The notes below the pieces were generated by a model. The model did no database searches. It was not told the DNA's origin and saw only the letters and a list, made by a program, of their open reading frames with translations. Shown here piece after piece: positions 11,262 to 22,850 of a stretch of 64,000 nt of DNA. A program made the position numbers and the translations under genes. Each line of letters begins with the position of its first letter. The stretch's first letter is position 1. Source of the stretch: Bretschneidera sinensis (Eukaryota > Streptophyta > Magnoliopsida > Brassicales > Akaniaceae); contig CM043700.1 of the NCBI GenBank assembly GCA_023935145.1, positions 578,001 through 642,000 of the forward strand, written 5' to 3'.

Positions 11262-14200
11262 TTGTACAACCTTCGGATGGCTGAGGACGATTCTTTCTCT
11301 GTTCATCTACATGAGTTCAACACTTTGATAGGTCAGTTATTGTCTATCAGTGTTTATGTGACAAATGACGATAACACTATTACACTGCTTTGTTCACTGC
11401 CTGATTCATGGGATAACTTGATAGTTGCGATTGGTAGTGGTACGACTGATCTATCATTTGAGAATGTCGTGGCAGCCTTATTGTCCAAGGAGATGAAACG
11501 ACAGGGTACAGAGAACTCATCAAAGGAGGCTTTATCTGTGAGAGGGCAAACCCATTATAGAGACTACAAGTGGTCTGGTGATAAACCCAAGTTTAGGGGA
11601 AGATCGAAAAGTAGGGATAAATCTAGGTTGAAGTGTTAGAAGTGTAGAAAGCCCAGACATCTGAAGAAAGATTGCAAAAATAAGAGTGTGAACCCTGAAA
11701 AGCGAACAAGCGAGAAATCAGCTTCAGGAAACAAAAACCAGGATGATGATGCTGGTGACTTAAATATGGCATCCCGTTTGGCTCAATCAGATCGAAGTGT
11801 TTGGATAATTAACACATGAGTATCTTTTCACATGACACCTCACATGGACTGGTTTTCGTAAGTAAGAAACCTTTGATGGGAGAAATATTTTATTGGGAGA
11901 TAACTCTCTGGTGAAAATTATTGGTCGTGGGAAGGTGAAGTTGAAGATGAATGATGGGACAGTCAGGACACTTCCAGGTGTGATGCATATTCCTAGCCTC
12001 AGCAGAAACCTGATGTCAGTCAGCAAGATGATAGATGAGGGAGTGAATTTCAGCTGTGACAAAAATTTGTGCAAGATGACTTGTGGATCGCTAGTAATCA
12101 CATGAGGTGTTCAGTATGGTACATTCTACAAGTTGTTGGGAAGTACAGTACAAAGTCAGTTCAGTGGAGGTTTATCTTTGAGGAGGCGACTGATGATGAG
12201 GCAAAGTCCTCTATGTTGTGGCATCAGAGGCTTGGGCATATCAGTGAAAATGGACTATCTACTTTATTGTCAAAGCAGATGGTGAAGGGAGTCCCAAATT
12301 GCTCTATGGGATTTGGTTTCTGTGAGCATTGTCTACATGGCAAACAGAACCGTGTGAGTTTTAAGTCCGCTGGCACGAGGGCGAAGGGTATTATAGATTT
12401 GATACATGGTGATGTGTTTGGGCCAGTTCCAGTCCAATCTCTTAGAAAATCAAGGTATTACGTCTTTTTTACTGATGATGTTTCAAGGTATGCATAGATT
12501 TACTTCATTAAGAGTAAAGCGAAAGCATTTGATAAGTTTCGTGAGTTTAAAGCATTAGTAGAAAATAATATGGAAAGAAAGATAAAGGTATTGAGAACAG
12601 ATAATGGAGGGGAATTTTGCTCAGATGAGTTTAAGCAATTATGTGTGGCAACCGGCATTGTAAAACAGAAAACAACTCCATATACACCTCAACAGAATGA
12701 GGTGGCCGAGAGACTCAATCAATCACTCATAGAGAAATTGAGGAGTATGCTGAGTTGTGCAGGCTTGGAGCCGGAGTTCTAGGCAGAGGTGGTGGCTATA
12801 GCATGTTATCTGAAGAACAGGTCATCTATATCAGCTTTGCAGGATCAGACACCGTTTGAGGCACTATTCAAGAAGAAGTCGAGTTTGGCCCATGTTAAGG
12901 TGTTTAAATGTGATGCTTCTATGCATATGCCAAAAGAAAAAAGGAACAAATTTGACAACAAATTAGTGAAATGCATTTGCATTAGTTATAAGGATGAGGT
13001 TAAAAGGTACAAGTTATGGAATCCAGAAAACATGAGTATAGTTTTCAGTAGAGATGTGGTGTTCAGAGAAACACAAAGAGATGTGGCAATTGTCCAAAAT
13101 GTACCAGAACAGTCAAAACAGGTTCAGATTGATCTTAGCCCGAGAGATAAAGAGTGGGAGACTACCCCATAGACTGCATCAGATACTTTAGATTCTGAGT
13201 CAGTTGGGTCTAAGGACGATATTCATGTTTCTGATGTAAAGGATGAGGATGCTGGCTCGGGGGTAAAGACCTTGCTTGTCATGAGGAGATCCACACAGGT
13301 TAAGAGGCCATCCATTAGGTGAATGCTTGTAGTGCATTATATGCTTTAAATATTACTGGTGATGATCATAGCACAGTGAAAGAGGCAAGGACCTCAGATG
13401 ATGCAAATCTATGGGATGATGCTATGAAAGAGGAAATACAGGCACTGGATAGGAATGGAACATGGAGCCTTATGAAATTTCCTAGAGATAAGAATACAAT
13501 TGGGTGCAAATGAGTTTTCAAGAAGAAAACAAATGCAGATAGAATAGTAAAAAAATACAAGGCACGTCTGGTTGCAAAGGGTACTCGCAAATGGAGGGAA
13601 TTGACTATGGTGAGATATTTTCCCTGGTAGCAAAGTTGACATCTATTAGATTTGTCTTATCAATGGCAGTTGCTTATGATCTAGAGGTCGAGCAACTAGA
13701 TATGAAGACAACTTTCCTTCACGGGGACTTAGAGGATGAAATTTACATAAAATAGCCTGGAGGCTTTGTGTGCAAAGGCAAAGAAGAGCTGGTTTGTAAA
13801 TTGAAGAACTATTTGTATGGATTAAAGTAGTCACCACGGATGTGGTACCAGAAGTTTGACATATATGCCATTTGGCTTGGGTTCACTCACAGTTATGCTG
13901 ATCACTGCGTCTATGTGAAAATGTTAGGGGTTGATTTTGTCATTTTAACATTGTACGTTGATGATATGCTGTTAATTGGAAATAACAAGAAGATGATTAG
14001 CATTGTAAAGTCATCGTTGGCAAGGCAGTTTGACATGAAAGACCTGGGGCCAACAAACTTTATCTTGGGCATGTAGATAAAGAAGAATTGTGAAAATCGA
14101 AAATTATGGCTAAGTCAGAATAAGTATATTGAAGAAGTGTTGAAGAAATTTAACATGTCTGACAGTTAGCCGGTAGGGACTCCCATGCCTTTGGGAACCA

Positions 14201-14790
14201 AGTTATCTGCGGAATAATGTCTGAAAACGGAGGAAGAAGCTGAAGTGATGGCATACGTACTTTATGCTAGTGTGGTTGGAAGCTTGATGTACGCCATGTT
14301 GTGTACAAGACCAGATATTGCCCAAGCAGTGGGAGTATTGAGCAAATATATATCTAATCCTGGCTTAGAGAATTGGACTGCAATCAAGAAAGTTTTTAGA
14401 TATCTTCGTGGCACGTCAGAGATTGCATTGTGTTATGGAGGTATGGGAGGTAAGAAGAATCTTGATATTGTAGGATCAGTTGATATTGACTCGGGAGGAG
14501 ACATTGATAGTAGGAAGTCTACAAGCGGATATGTGTTCAATCTATTTGGTGGGGTTGTGAGTTGGATGAGCAAGAGAAAAAGTGTTATTGCTTTTTCATC
14601 CACAGAAGCAGAGTATATGGCGATAACTCATGTTGGAAAGGAAGCACTTTGGCTTTAAAGGTTGTGTTCAGAGCTTGGGTTTAAACATGGAGGAGTGAAT
14701 GTGAAATGTGACAATCAAGGTGATATATTCTTAGCAAAGAATCTTGCATTTCATTCATGGACGAAAGATATTGATATCTAATATCACTTC
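11262..14790 (+). pseudogene. Broken gag-pol of copia copy 1
   Basis: Domains occur in copia order: UBN2-type gag (11262-11639); zinc knuckle (about 11632-11680) with a stop between its first two cysteines; protease (about 11800-11880) reading IINT then a stop where DTGAS is expected; GAG-pre-integrase with the HHCC finger (MLWHQRLGH...CEHCLHGK, about 12210-12350); integrase core with HGDVFGP, RTDNGGEF and NEVAERLN (about 12400-12780); reverse transcriptase (13400-14076) with YVDDMLL near 13960; and RNase H (14245-14790) with SSTEAEYMA. At least eight stops and several frameshifts interrupt it. It is clearly related to copy 2 at 49.6-54.6 kb. Confidence 0.9.
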
Positions 14791-14967
14791 ATCCGGGAAA
14801 AGATTGAAGAAAAGGTGGTAATCTTGGAACAACACTGAACAATGCAGATTTCTTGACTAAAGCAGTTAGTCTAGCAAAGTTTGAGTGGTGTGCTTCTGAG
14901 ATGAGCTTGAAGAAACAGATTTCTGAGAAGTTTTCCATGTGTGTAAAGTATTTACCAAGTGGGAGAT

Positions 14968-15356
14968 TGTGAGTTGGTGCATACTTCATGGGTCCAAATC
15001 TGTAGAACCCCCGACAACCACGGGGGTCCCGTTCTCCGGTGAGTGGGCGGGGGTTAGGGGGTAGTGCCCCAAAAATTTCAGGCCCTGTATATGTTTTGAG
15101 TCTGGTTTTTGCTTGACGGTTTTGGCTTGGGCCCATGAATAGCCGTGGTTTTACAGTAGGGCGGAAACCTTAATTAAGACGTCTTAAGTTGCTCATAAAT
15201 ACTCTCTATGTACTGAGCACAACGAGAGATTTGTGAGGTTGATTATAGTGAAATTTCTAGCAGGACATAATCCTATTTCGGGGTGAATCTGAGTATATTG
15301 TGTCTTATTTTCTTTCTGTTTATAATTCGTATGATTGACAGGTCTCGAATCGTTCA
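14968..15356 (+). repeat. 3' LTR of copia copy 1 (389 bp)
   Basis: It begins TGTGAGTTGGTGCATACTTC directly after the polypurine tract and ends TCTCGAATCGTTCA. Both ends match the LTR ends of copy 2 (start 54601 and end 49569 on the minus strand). Confidence 0.85.
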
Positions 15357-16140
15357 AGATAAAACTTTAAACTTAAATTAAGCTCATCTTAACCCTCCAA
15401 TTGTTTTTGGATGGACAATATTTTGCCACCAAATAAAAACAATGCTATATCATCTTTTAAGAATCCAATAAAATGTTGTGTTGACATGATATTATTTTTA
15501 TTTAGTGGCAAAATCATGTCCATCTAAAAACAATTGAAGGATTAAGATGAATTTAACTTGATTATAAAATTCCTTCTCAAAATTGAGAGAACCGAAATCC
15601 ATTGTTTATTCCTTGGCATTCCCCTATACCGGTTTATTGAACCCTCATAGTAAGCAAACTGGACAAGCCATCAAGGCAGACACGTGCAAATCAAAAAGAC
15701 ATATGATTTGTAGAGCTTAAAGCTAACTTTAAATCAATGCTTCTTTTTTAAAAATTACAAAAATCTTAATCAAATCAAATTAAATCCTATTAAACTTCAT
15801 TAAACAACAATTAAAATTCAAATTAATAACTAATTTGATTTGATTAAAAGTTTTACAACTTTTAAAAACTAATTATAAACTTAAAGTTGACTTTAATCAA
15901 ATCCATTCTCTCATCGTCTGTCTCGTTGGGTTGATTATCTCCCTAGCAATATATCAACCTTTTCAGGATCTCCTTCTAACACGTTGGAGTACATTTTAAT
16001 ATCAACTCGCTCAATATAGGAACCAAATGTTTGAATGGAAAGATGCCATTCTTATTTGGCGAGTGTTTTTATAATATTTCCATAAGCATGTAGGGAAAGA
16101 AATACAATAACAATGAGCCAAAACGGCAGTGTAGTAAAAA

Positions 16141-16480
16141 TTTCTTAGTTTGACCGGGTCTAAAAGATTGGTTTTAAATCTGTTTAAAATTTTACTGATA
16201 ATTTTAAAAAAATTTATTAATAATATTAGTATAAGTGTGAGATTCAAAAAATAAATTTACTAATAAAAATTTTTAAATTTACCACTGAAGTTTTAAACTT
16301 GTATAAAATAGTGGTTTTAAACTTGTTCAAAATTGTATGGATAATTTTAAAAAAATTCACTGATATCGTCAATATAAGTATAAGATAAAAAAATAAATTT
16401 ACTAATAAAATTTTTTAAATTTACTAATAAAATTTCAAACGGGTCTAATATATTGATTTTAAACTCGGTCATACCAAAAA
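16141..16480. repeat. Degenerate tandem repeat, period about 150-170 bp
   Basis: Two and a part copies share GGGTCTAA, TGGTTTTAAA, GATAATTTTAAAAAAATT, ATATAAGTATAAGAT and AATAAATTTACTAATAAAA in the same order. A third copy begins near 16440 and is cut short. Confidence 0.65.
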
Positions 16481-16693
16481 TTATCCGTAATGGAGAGTGA
16501 GTAACCGAGCAATACAGCCTTTAATTGTGATAGTTAAGGATGACAACTAGGCAAGTTTAGGGTGAAAATGTCTTTTTTGTCCCTATTTACTTCAATTATT
16601 TAAAAACAAAATAATCAAAGATATTAAAATTTCAAAGCACCCAAAGGTGGGCAAATTTATTATCCTATTATATTATTTTGCAACCCAAAAGTG

Positions 16694-16695
<2 letters not shown>

Positions 16696-16727
<32 letters not shown>
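16696..16727. repeat. (AT)n microsatellite
   Basis: An uninterrupted AT dinucleotide run of about 32 bases. Confidence 0.95.
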
Positions 16728-16729
<2 letters not shown>

Positions 16730-17878
16730 TAAATTAGTCTACTTTTATTCTTTAATTAACATTATTAAATATTCATATATAAGATTACTATTCAGCATAA
16801 ATAGACTAGAATTAAAAAGAAAGTATCAAAATTTAAAAATATGAATGAATATGATAATTTGGGGGAAAAATCCAATAATAGACGGAAAAACTTTTCTATG
16901 AAAACACAAATATCATTTAATTAATATCCATTATATATATATAATCGATAATTAACTTCTAAATAGAGCAACACAAATTCAATGTTACGTGACTATTAAA
17001 AAAAATATCTTTAATTAATTTATGTTTTGAAGATTAAAAGCATGTTTGATAACAGTTTTCAGTGTTCAAAAACTGTTTTCGAAAAGAGTTTCTGAAAACA
17101 GTTTTCTGATATTTTCTGAAGAAAACATGTTTGGATAATTGTAACTCGAAAACTGTTTCCGGAAACAATTTTCAGTGAAATGTTGTTTGGATAATCTTAT
17201 TTTGAAAACTGTTTTGAAAATAGAAAACTGTTTGGATTACACTTTCTTTTAATTGTTTTCAGTTTAAATTTTAAACTCTAAAATTAATTTTATTTTTCAT
17301 ATTTACTAAATACATTTTTTTAGTACACACCAAATACTTGAAAAATATTGATATTATTTTATTTTTAAAACTTTATTATTTTTTATATATCATGGATCAA
17401 ACATGACAACACTCTTCCCCATGGTCATGTCATGTTTGTTTGTTAAATAAATTCTAAAAAATAAAAACAAAAAATACAAATACAACTTTCACAATTTGAT
17501 AAAATATGAACAACCAATCTATTAAATACAATATTCAAGTTTGTTCAATATCTAAAAGATGTTTCTTCTTAAAAATAAGTTCCTTGAGGACAACTTTAAG
17601 ATACAATATTCATTGATCAAATATAACTTTGATAAATTGATAAAAAGGAAATGAACGGCCCAAAATTATTCCTGCAAAAGGTTTTGCCTCAACTGTCCAA
17701 TTTGGTTGGTTTGCCATCCTCACACCCTATAAGTCAAATAATATATCAATATGTGAAATATATTCATAAGAATAACAAAAATAATTCAGTAACTAAAAAA
17801 ACTAAATTAAACACAAATAAAGACATTAAATTAACTAACTCTTACCGACAAAGATTAACATGATTACCAGATATTAAA

Positions 17879-19288
17879 TCAAATACCAAAACGGTCTGCC
17901 CATATCTGATTGGCAATAAGCTCGCGAAACGAAGCCATAGGTGCTACACTCGCATCAGATAAATCAACAGTATAATTATTTGTAAATGTGCTCGACCCTC
18001 CTTTGCTTTCTACTTCATGGCCCTCTGTTTCCCATTCATTAAACAGTTTGTCACTCTGAGAACACTGGTGTACAAAATTATGTACGACATAACAAGCAAC
18101 AACTATAAAAGGTTGTCTAGCGGGCTTGAATCTATGCATCATTTTTAAAACTGAAAAACGCGCATTTAAGACCCCAAAGCAACGTTCTATAACATTACGT
18201 AGAGATGAGTGCCTATAGTTAAATAGTTCTCTATAACCCGTTGGTTGGTGTGTTCTACCTTGATATTCATTCAAGCGATATCGTTCACCCCTAAACAGTG
18301 GAAGAAACCCGACTGTACATGGATAACCGGAATCCACCAAGTAATACTCACCTATAAGTCAATCAAATTATCTTAGTACATATCAATCAATTAGTATATA
18401 ATTTCAACTTAGTACTAAAATAGATTTACCATTAGTAGGCCAAGGAAATTGAGCATCCGATCGAGTTAAGACGTCCAAAAAGACTTGTGAATCGTTAGCC
18501 GTACATTCCCACCCACTATACATGTATGTGAATTTCATGTCGAATGAACATGCACACATCACATTTTGTGTGATAACCGATTTTCTACCCCTATAACTGG
18601 TAGCTTTTTCTGCTGGCGCCCATGCACTGATGTGCATTCCATCAATTGCGCCAATGCATTTCAGGGTCCATTAAATTGCATACGATTAGACTCAGTTTGG
18701 TATTATATATTGTATATACAAAACTAAACTAATAATTTAACAATCAATCATAAGATATATTATCTTAAAAGCTGGGTAAAACCTTCGATTATGTCTAGTT
18801 TACGGAGGAACCACGTGGTCATTCAACAGACAAATTATGTGCATTGCAAACTTGTTCAATGCTCTCATCACTGTCTTAAAATGTCGATTAATTGTTTCTA
18901 GTGAATGTTGAAATCGATCAGCTACAACTCTGTGGCCCACATTGTGCCCCACAACAAACAAGAAAATGGCCATCATTTCCTCTACTGTGACACTTCTTGA
19001 GTCTTCTATATAATTGTATTGCTTCAGTGTGTTACATAAGTGAATAAATGTTTCCTTTTCTATGCGAAACAATTCATAAACTACCTCTGAACGATCATTT
19101 AACAATTCGGTTATATATTCATGTCCACTGAGTCGTGATGTTCGCATAGGTAATTTATTCATAATTTTTTCATCATATTCGGCAAACATAGTAAGCATTA
19201 ACAATGAGAGCATTTCATACTCATCTTCACCGGACGAACTTGATAAATAAGATTGGCTACTACAATTATTACGGTTTGAATTGTCCAT
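17879..19288 (-). pseudogene. Harbinger transposase (HARBI1-like, DDE_4 nuclease), copy A, inactivated
   Basis: Three exons read downward: 19288 to about 18745, about 18664-18430, and 18351-17879. The N-terminal part has the helix-turn-helix-like region (EEMMAIFLFVVGHNVGHRVV...FQHSLETINRHF). Catalytic acids are visible: D in CIGAIDGMH, D in ANDSQVF, and E in RNVIERCFGVL. The C terminus reads IVVACYVVHNFVH, typical of this family. Two lesions are seen: a TAA at 18800-18802 (after HVVPP), and loss of the AG acceptor before exon 2, where the sequence reads CCCTGAAATGC. The rest of the frame is open, so inactivation may be fairly recent. Related remnants lie at 32.5-35.5 kb. Confidence 0.88.
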
Positions 19289-19668
19289 TTCTTAACCTAA
19301 ACAAAAAAAACAAGTCAAATTATGGTTATCAAGTAGTATAGTTTATATTCCACAAATCTAAATAGATTGAAGTTTAATTTTATTTTTTTTAAAAAATCGA
19401 CAACACCTCCTTTGTTTTATTTGATTTTGCAAATCTAATTAGACCTGTAAACACAATTCTAATCATTCAAATCTAAATAGACCTATATACACAATTCTAA
19501 TAATTCATATTCCAACAATACAAAGAATGTCAAACGCACAAGTTTAATCCAAACAAATAACATATCATCCATAAACTAAAAAAAGTAATAAAAATATCCA
19601 AGTATAAACATAAACACACATCAAAGAATAAATAGTCTCCTTAACACCAAAGACAATGTCTCTAACTC

Positions 19669-20706
19669 TCAATCAATCCTAGCTAACCATGCATTCTTCC
19701 TTTCCAAAGGCATTTTAATGAATGCCTCTCTCAACTCAAAATTATCTATAAATTTCTCTAATGCCTTCAAATATGTGTCATCATCCACCCGATTTTCCAT
19801 TTCATCAAGAACTTTCAAACATGTTGCCACCGAATAATCAACTGAAACCACCGAACTTGTTCCCTCAATGTTTTTCTCTCTATACCTCTCAGCCCTAGCC
19901 AAAGAAGCTTCTGTCCTTTCTTTTATGGCCTCTATGAAACAGGAAAAAACTTCACTCAATTGACTATTTCTAGTTTTCTTCTGTTTTTTATTATCATTAC
20001 TTTTAGAACGCTTGGCAGAACGTTCAGGTTGAGTGGGCTGAGTATTTGGGGTTTCAAGGTCAACCGGAGTATTTGGGCCATCCGGGTTACCAAAGCCTTC
20101 AACATCAACGTCTACATGCATGCCACTATTGAGAAAAGCTTCATGCAATTCATTCTCCTCATCGGAATTAGGAGGATCTTAGGTTTAAGCATGGTGAAGA
20201 ATTCCTGTGGTAGTTGACTTATTAAAGATTATCCCTAACAATTTGTAGTGTTCACAGCCTTGCTTACGAAATTGGGAAGCTTTCGGGTGTGCCCAAGAAA
20301 AAAAATGAATATATAAATATCATTATCTATTTAAAAGAAACTATCGTAAGTAAGTCCACACTATGAACTTTAGGGAGAAAAATGATACCCGAATGTAATT
20401 TTCCCAAGTCTCATATAATGCTGTGACAGTATTACTTTCTGCATTACAACCAAACCCAGTTTACTCAAGCAATTGACTAAACACCCGGTGTTTCATACGC
20501 AACCTTTGATACTTCTTCCTCAAATGTTTCACTGTAAAGAGCTTGCTGGTCTTCATATTCAATTCTTTGAGAATAAAATCCCAAATCCTTCTATGAAACA
20601 CACCATCCTTCATGTTTCATTTGTTTATCTCATTAACCATGGTATCGATGAAACATTTCTCTCTCTCAGAGCCCCACAAAGAAATATCAATGCTTTCAGA
20701 AGCCAT
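19669..20706 (-). pseudogene. Myb/SANT-like partner gene of the Harbinger element, copy A
   Basis: From an ATG at 20706 the frame reads a trihelix Myb/SANT-like domain (KCFIDTMVNEINK, then LKELNMKTSKLFTVKHLRKKY and FGCNAESNTVTALYETWENYIR). After an intron (about 20380-20285) follow HYKLLGIIFNKSTTTG and DPPNSDEENEL, and an acidic/basic C-terminal half at 20148-19669 with a KRSKSNDNKKQKK basic patch. In PIF/Harbinger elements this protein helps the transposase bind DNA and enter the nucleus. Four in-frame stops are visible: a TGA and a TAA within the Myb domain, and two TAAs just before DPPNSDEE. It cannot make the full protein. Confidence 0.82.
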
Positions 20707-20921
20707 CTATATTAAAAGCGAACTTAACAAATTATTATTGAACAATAAAAACTAATCTATTCATAATATAAAAAAAATTATAGATAAAAAAAACACGTGG
20801 ACATGCAGATTGAGAGTAAAAATCAGTTGAACGCAACAGGAAACAAAATTTTTTTCCAAGACTAGCACTCAAACTTCTCATTAAATGAAAAAAACAGCTA
20901 GTACATATACAAGACATTCTA

Positions 20922-20925
<4 letters not shown>

Positions 20926-20965
<40 letters not shown>
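20926..20965. repeat. (TA)n microsatellite, about 40 bp
   Basis: A run of TA dinucleotides lies about 220 bp upstream of the Myb/SANT start codon of Harbinger copy A. Confidence 0.95.
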
Positions 20966-20969
<4 letters not shown>

Positions 20970-22810
20970 AAGGTTCATCTAAAAAAGCAAATTGATAATT
21001 ACACACTTTGATTTCTTCTTTTTTTTTTAAAATGGAAGAAAAGTTGTCTGCTCACATTGTTATTTTTGCATTTTTATTTGCTGAGGAGATTATTTTTAAA
21101 ATATATGGTTTGTCATCACTAACTTGCTTTCAAGTTAAGCAACAGCAATTAAAAATGATCAATAACAAAAAAAAAACTATATCATATTCTGGTGATCAAT
21201 GAACAATTACCAATGGTAGAACCAAATACCTACTTAAAAAAACAGAGAAAAAAAATCAAATATAAACACCCCCTGGGAAGAGAGCGAGGGGGTAAAAAAA
21301 TTCTACTATTACAGCAGGAGATTTAAATTTTTATGACAACTGCATTTGGAAACTGAAATCATCTATCAAAAAAATTTTATTGACCAGCTAAAAGATTCAA
21401 CATCACCTATTACAGTTCATACAGCTTTTCTATTCCCCTAGAGGTAATAGGGGCAAAGAAAAATATGATTGAATTTTCAACCCAGAATAAAAGAAAAGAG
21501 AAAAAGCAAATACAAATAGGAAGGAACAGATTTGGGAGTCCTAATCAAATGGCAGAGTATTTACTCCTAATTGTCTGCATAAAGGGCCTTTCTCAAACTA
21601 TAGAAGATATGATGAACATGCTAGTTCTTAGACATGTTCTGAACAAGCCAGCAACTGATGAAAAGAAACAGAACCTAGTTGGAAAGAAGTTTCAGTTAGT
21701 ACTTCTCAAACTTTTCCTACTGTCTAGTGTCCACAGATATTGGAAAATGTTCAACTTTATATTTCCATCTAATATAGTCTCTTAACCCAGTCTGTCTCAA
21801 GGAACACCACTTGTGTACAAAAACAGATTGCACCAACATGTAAGAAAAATTTAGCCCTTAATAACATAGTTGAACATCCTACATTTTAAACATCAAAAAG
21901 CTAAACGTGATAACTGAAAAACTTAAAAAAAATATGTATTTTTCATAAATTTACGAGAAAACATTTTTTTAACTTAAACATCGAAAAATTCCTTTAGATT
22001 TTCAATATGATTTTTAGCTCTCGTGTGCAAGCTTGTATGCGATCGCTCGTCCAGTTTTCGGCATCAACAAAAATAATATCATAAAAGGATAGTGTGTGAG
22101 GATAGAGGAAACCTTCCTACAGAGTTGCAACTAAGAATACATGCAACACACTTTTTTTTACAAGTCATTCTATAACTTATGGAGTAACTCTTTTAAGAGT
22201 CATACCAAAACTATTTAAAAACCAAATAATATGTTCATGTCAATGCTAAACATGTGGGTGGCTGATCTCTGCCATCTTCCACCATATCAAAGTACCAAAC
22301 CAGCCCCTACTCCATTACCTCTCCATTTTTATGTGGTTTCAGAGTACCTCGCACAGGGACTGCAGAGCCCTTGCACATTAAGTTTCCCTGTTATCATTGA
22401 ATGCAAAACTGACCTTAAAATTAAAATTTCATTCAAGTTTATGAGTTCCGTTACTTCATGGTGAAATTTTTGTAACCCATTCCAATCTCGTGTTATAAAA
22501 AATGATTGACAAGTGCGTGCTAATTAACTTTTGTTTCAAGTATGTAAAACGTTGCTCAGAATTATGTAAGCACATATGTATTAATTAATTACCTTCACAA
22601 CTTGCAAGCTTGAACTGTAGAAGGGAAGATGGGTTTCCTTCCTTGCCGATAATATCTTCCTTGATTGTAATATTGGTGGACCTAACAGAAAATAATTAAC
22701 AAGTGAGTAATGAAACAGGCCTAAAAGGCAACGGAAAATTAAAGAGAGAGATGTTGGTTTTAAATGGTTAAAGTAGGAGGGTAGGAGCTATGCATGCGTA
22801 CAAGTACGGC

Positions 22811-22850
22811 GGGGGGGGGGGGGGGGGGGGGGGTTGGGGTTGGGGGGTGG
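22811..22850. repeat. Poly-G run of 23 with a G-rich tail (G-quadruplex potential)
   Basis: Twenty-three consecutive G residues (22811-22833) are followed by TTGGGGTTGGGGGGTGG. Four or more G-blocks can form an intramolecular G-quadruplex. The run length is also prone to sequencing and assembly error. Confidence 0.9.

Larger units (their letters stand above)
10956..15356 (+). mobile_element. Degenerate Ty1/copia LTR retrotransposon, copy 1
   Basis: It is bounded by TGTTAGAGTTTGTGCATAC at the left and a complete 3' LTR at 14968-15356 ending CGTTCA. The left LTR keeps only about its first 45 bases; the sequence then jumps into gag leader DNA also found in copy 2, so most of the 5' LTR and the primer-binding site are deleted. 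The polypurine tract AAGTGGGAG lies just before the 3' LTR. Flanking 5-mers (AGAGG and AGATA) match only partly, as expected for an old insertion. The coding region has many stops and frameshifts and cannot be functional. Confidence 0.9.
10934..15594. mobile_element. Small foldback element (MITE-like) split by a copia insertion
   Basis: Two outer ends, 10934-10952 and 15576-15594, are exact 19-bp inverted repeats (CGGTTCTCTCAATTTTGAG). On the right of the copia element, 15362-15575 folds back on itself: the arm around 15376-15440 matches the reverse complement of 15490-15560, including CATCTTAA, CAATTGTTTTT and GATGGACA. With the copia element (10956-15356) removed, the two pieces join into one inverted-repeat element of about 255 bp with matching arms. 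No clear target duplication of the foldback element was found. The nesting is inferred from the arm alignment. Confidence 0.7.
15595..17033. other. AT-rich intergenic DNA with tandem repeats, no gene
   Basis: No credible gene. The stretch contains a degenerate tandem repeat (16141-16480) and a TA microsatellite (16696-16727), and ends at the proposed left tip of Harbinger copy A. Confidence 0.6.
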
